Positions 19,638-20,932 of a DNA stretch of 20,932 nt are shown here, piece by piece. The notes under the pieces were generated by a model. The model did not search any database and had not been told where the DNA came from. It was given only the letters and a program-made list of their open reading frames with translations. The position numbers were made by a program, and so were the translations under genes. Origin of the DNA: JAXHUH01 sp034211175 (lineage in GTDB: Bacteria; Actinomycetota; Acidimicrobiia; Acidimicrobiales; CAIXPF01); assembly GCA_034211175.1 (NCBI GenBank), contig JAXHUH010000295.1, positions 1 to 20,932 of the forward strand, read 5' to 3'. The first letter of the stretch is position 1. Every line of letters begins with the position of its first letter.

Positions 19638-20932
19638 ATGACCTCCCCCCACGGTCGGCCCGGCCCGGACGCGCCATCCGGGCACGCACCCGGACCCGCC
19701 GCGGCGGACGGGCGGCCGACCGCAGGAGGCCTCGACCCGGCGGTGGTCGACCGGCCCGGGGTCCCCGGCCCGGTCGTCGGCCCACCCGTCGACGCCGCGA
19801 CCGCTGGCGGATCGGCCGAGGGCGACGGATCGGGCCCGGCGCAGGGATCGGACGAGGGCGGGGGCATCGGTGCCGTCTGGGACGGCGTGCTCGACCACCT
19901 CGACCGCTGGCAGCGGCGCTGGGTGCCGACCGCGTTCGTGACCGCCGTGATCCGCAAGTTCAGCCACGACCGCGCCGGCCAGCAGGCGGCGCTCGTCGCC
20001 TACTACGGCTTCTTCTCGGTCTTCCCGCTGCTCCTGGCGTTCGTGTCGATCCTCGGCTTCGTCCTCGAGGGCGACCCGGAGCTGAAGGACCGGATCCAGG
20101 AGGCGGCGCTCGACGAGATCCCGCTCGGCAACCTGACGACCGACATCGAGACGCTGACCGGCAGCACCTTCGTCGTCGTCGCCGGTCTGCTGGCCGCCCT
20201 GTGGGCCGGCACCGCGGCCGCGCAGGCCGCGCAGAACGCCATGAACGACGTGTGGACCGTGCCGATGGTGGAGCGGCCCAACATCGTGTTCCGGCGGCTG
20301 CGGGCGCTCGGCACGATGGTCGCGGTCGGCGGGGGCATCGTCCTGTCCACCGCCGTCGGCGAGATCCTCGCCTCGCTGAGCCTGCCCGGCGGGGCCCGGG
20401 TGCTGGCGTTCGCGGCCAACTGGCTCGTCAACGCCATCGTGTTCCTGCTCGCCTACCAGCTGCTCGTCGACCTCCCCCTGCGCTGGCGCCACGTCGCCAT
20501 CGGCGCCGCGGTCGGCGCCGTCGGCTACCAGCTCCTCCAGCGCCTCGGCCGCCTCTACGTCGAGAACCTGGTCGGTAGCGAGCGCATCAACGACTTCTAC
20601 GGGAGCCTGGCCGGCGTCATCGGCCTGCTGACGTGGCTCCACCTCCTCGCCCAGCTCGCCATCTTCTGCGCCGAGGTCAACGTCGTCGCCGTCCGCCGGC
20701 TCTGGCCGCGCTCGATCACCGGTCGGCACCTGACCGCGGCCGACCGACGCGCCTTCCGGGACACCGCGGCCATCCACCAGCTCGTGAAGGGGGCCGAGGT
20801 GCATCTCGTGCTCCCGGGCGAGGACCCCGGTCCCGAACACGGCGAGGACCCCGGCCCCGAACACGGCGAGGACCCCGGCCCCGAACACGGTCCCGAACCC
20901 GGCCCCGGCGACGACCCCGACCACCGGGGCGG
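19638..20932 (+). CDS. YihY/BrkB family inner-membrane protein, 3' end outside window
   Basis: 431 residues are visible with no stop. Residues 1-75 are Gly/Pro/Ala/Asp-rich and disordered. The YihY/BrkB (UPF0761) domain follows: FSHDRAGQQAALVAYYGFFSVFPLLLAFVSILG (~108-140), LWAGTAAAQAAQNAMNDVW (~188-206), then NDFYGSLAGVIGLLTWLHLLAQLAIFCAEVN (~318-348). There are six membrane helices at about 118-142, 176-196, 222-245, 254-278, 285-303 and 325-351. The family's transport role is unsettled; it is not a ribonuclease despite the older RNase BN name. The cytoplasmic C terminus contains three copies of the eight-residue repeat GEDPGPEH. The ATG at 19638 is six bases after a -10-like box. Confidence 0.93.
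   Translation, partial: MTSPHGRPGPDAPSGHAPGPAAADGRPTAGGLDPAVVDRPGVPGPVVGPPVDAATAGGSAEGDGSGPAQGSDEGGGIGAVWDGVLDHLDRWQRRWVPTAFVTAVIRKFSHDRAGQQAALVAYYGFFSVFPLLLAFVSILGFVLEGDPELKDRIQEAALDEIPLGNLTTDIETLTGSTFVVVAGLLAALWAGTAAAQAAQNAMNDVWTVPMVERPNIVFRRLRALGTMVAVGGGIVLSTAVGEILASLSLPGGARVLAFAANWLVNAIVFLLAYQLLVDLPLRWRHVAIGAAVGAVGYQLLQRLGRLYVENLVGSERINDFYGSLAGVIGLLTWLHLLAQLAIFCAEVNVVAVRRLWPRSITGRHLTAADRRAFRDTAAIHQLVKGAEVHLVLPGEDPGPEHGEDPGPEHGEDPGPEHGPEPGPGDDPDHRG
20817..20888 (+). repeat. Three tandem 24-base repeats coding GEDPGPEH in the YihY tail
   Basis: The copies are 20817-20840, 20841-20864 and 20865-20888. The second and third are identical and the first differs by one base (GGT for GGC). A partial copy (GGTCCCGAACCC) follows. 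The unit length is a multiple of three, so expansion or loss keeps the frame. Confidence 0.9.

Noticed and set aside
20817..20888. CRISPR-like repeats
   Set aside because: Head-to-tail 24-base units with no spacers, in frame within a coding sequence.
18948..20924. 658-codon minus-strand open frame across DUF2510 and yihY
   Set aside because: It spans two genes in the wrong frame or strand and reads as repetitive low-complexity; high GC makes such stop-free shadows common.

Overview
The window reads as ordinary chromosome of a very GC-rich actinomycete, most likely a member of the Acidimicrobiia (Iamia/Ilumatobacter type). This is inferred from the extreme G+C third-position bias, the frequent GTG starts with 4-base GTGA overlaps, and the families present: DUF4916, DUF2510, a WYL regulator, HAAS/PadR, a TraR-type zinc finger and a divergent CdsA-like protein. 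No transposase, integrase, phage, CRISPR or toxin-antitoxin gene was seen.

Layout. 1-1180 (minus): a MoaD/ThiS-type small protein translationally coupled (ATGA) to a divergent CdsA-like membrane protein that leaves the window at base 1. 1377-3432 (plus): a tight operon (two GTGA overlaps) of histidine phosphatase, YgjP-type zinc metallopeptidase and an RmlD-like reductase. 3449-5127 (minus): a TraR/DksA-type zinc finger protein followed by an ABC1/UbiB kinase. 5269-5805 (plus): a DUF4916 NUDIX-like protein. 5885-6856 (minus): an HTH-WYL regulator with a possible operator, divergent from a doubtful small basic reading frame. 7363-10146 (plus): a 927-residue membrane PAS-GGDEF-EAL protein with both catalytic centres and the inhibitory site apparently intact. 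10198-10270: tRNA-Lys(UUU).

10271-10902 is the least explained stretch. It holds a tRNA terminator, an inverted repeat, an extended -10 promoter, and a 43-codon ORF whose RNA would fold almost completely. 10903-11718 (minus) is an alpha/beta hydrolase and 11990-13267 (minus) an acetyl-CoA hydrolase/CoA-transferase. 13585-15285 (plus) is a membrane-anchored Hsp70-fold protein with a degraded ATP site and an outer domain with four cysteines. 15375-16360 (plus) is a PadR regulator with a HAAS-domain membrane protein. 16387-17409 (minus) is a NYN-LOTUS-LOTUS putative RNase, divergent from inorganic pyrophosphatase (17537-18022) and a PPOX flavin-barrel protein (18117-18530). 18560-19525 (minus) is a DUF2510 membrane protein, divergent from a YihY/BrkB membrane protein that leaves the window at the right edge.

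The strongest window-wide pattern is promoter architecture. Seven operon-leading genes have a GGTAnnnT-like -10 element ending only 6 or 7 bases before the start codon, which implies leaderless mRNAs. Genes without this element mostly have a Shine-Dalgarno sequence instead. No complete new defence or biosynthetic system was found. The best candidates for novelty are the structured 10.5-10.7 kb locus, the degenerate membrane Hsp70 and the MoaD/CdsA-like pair.
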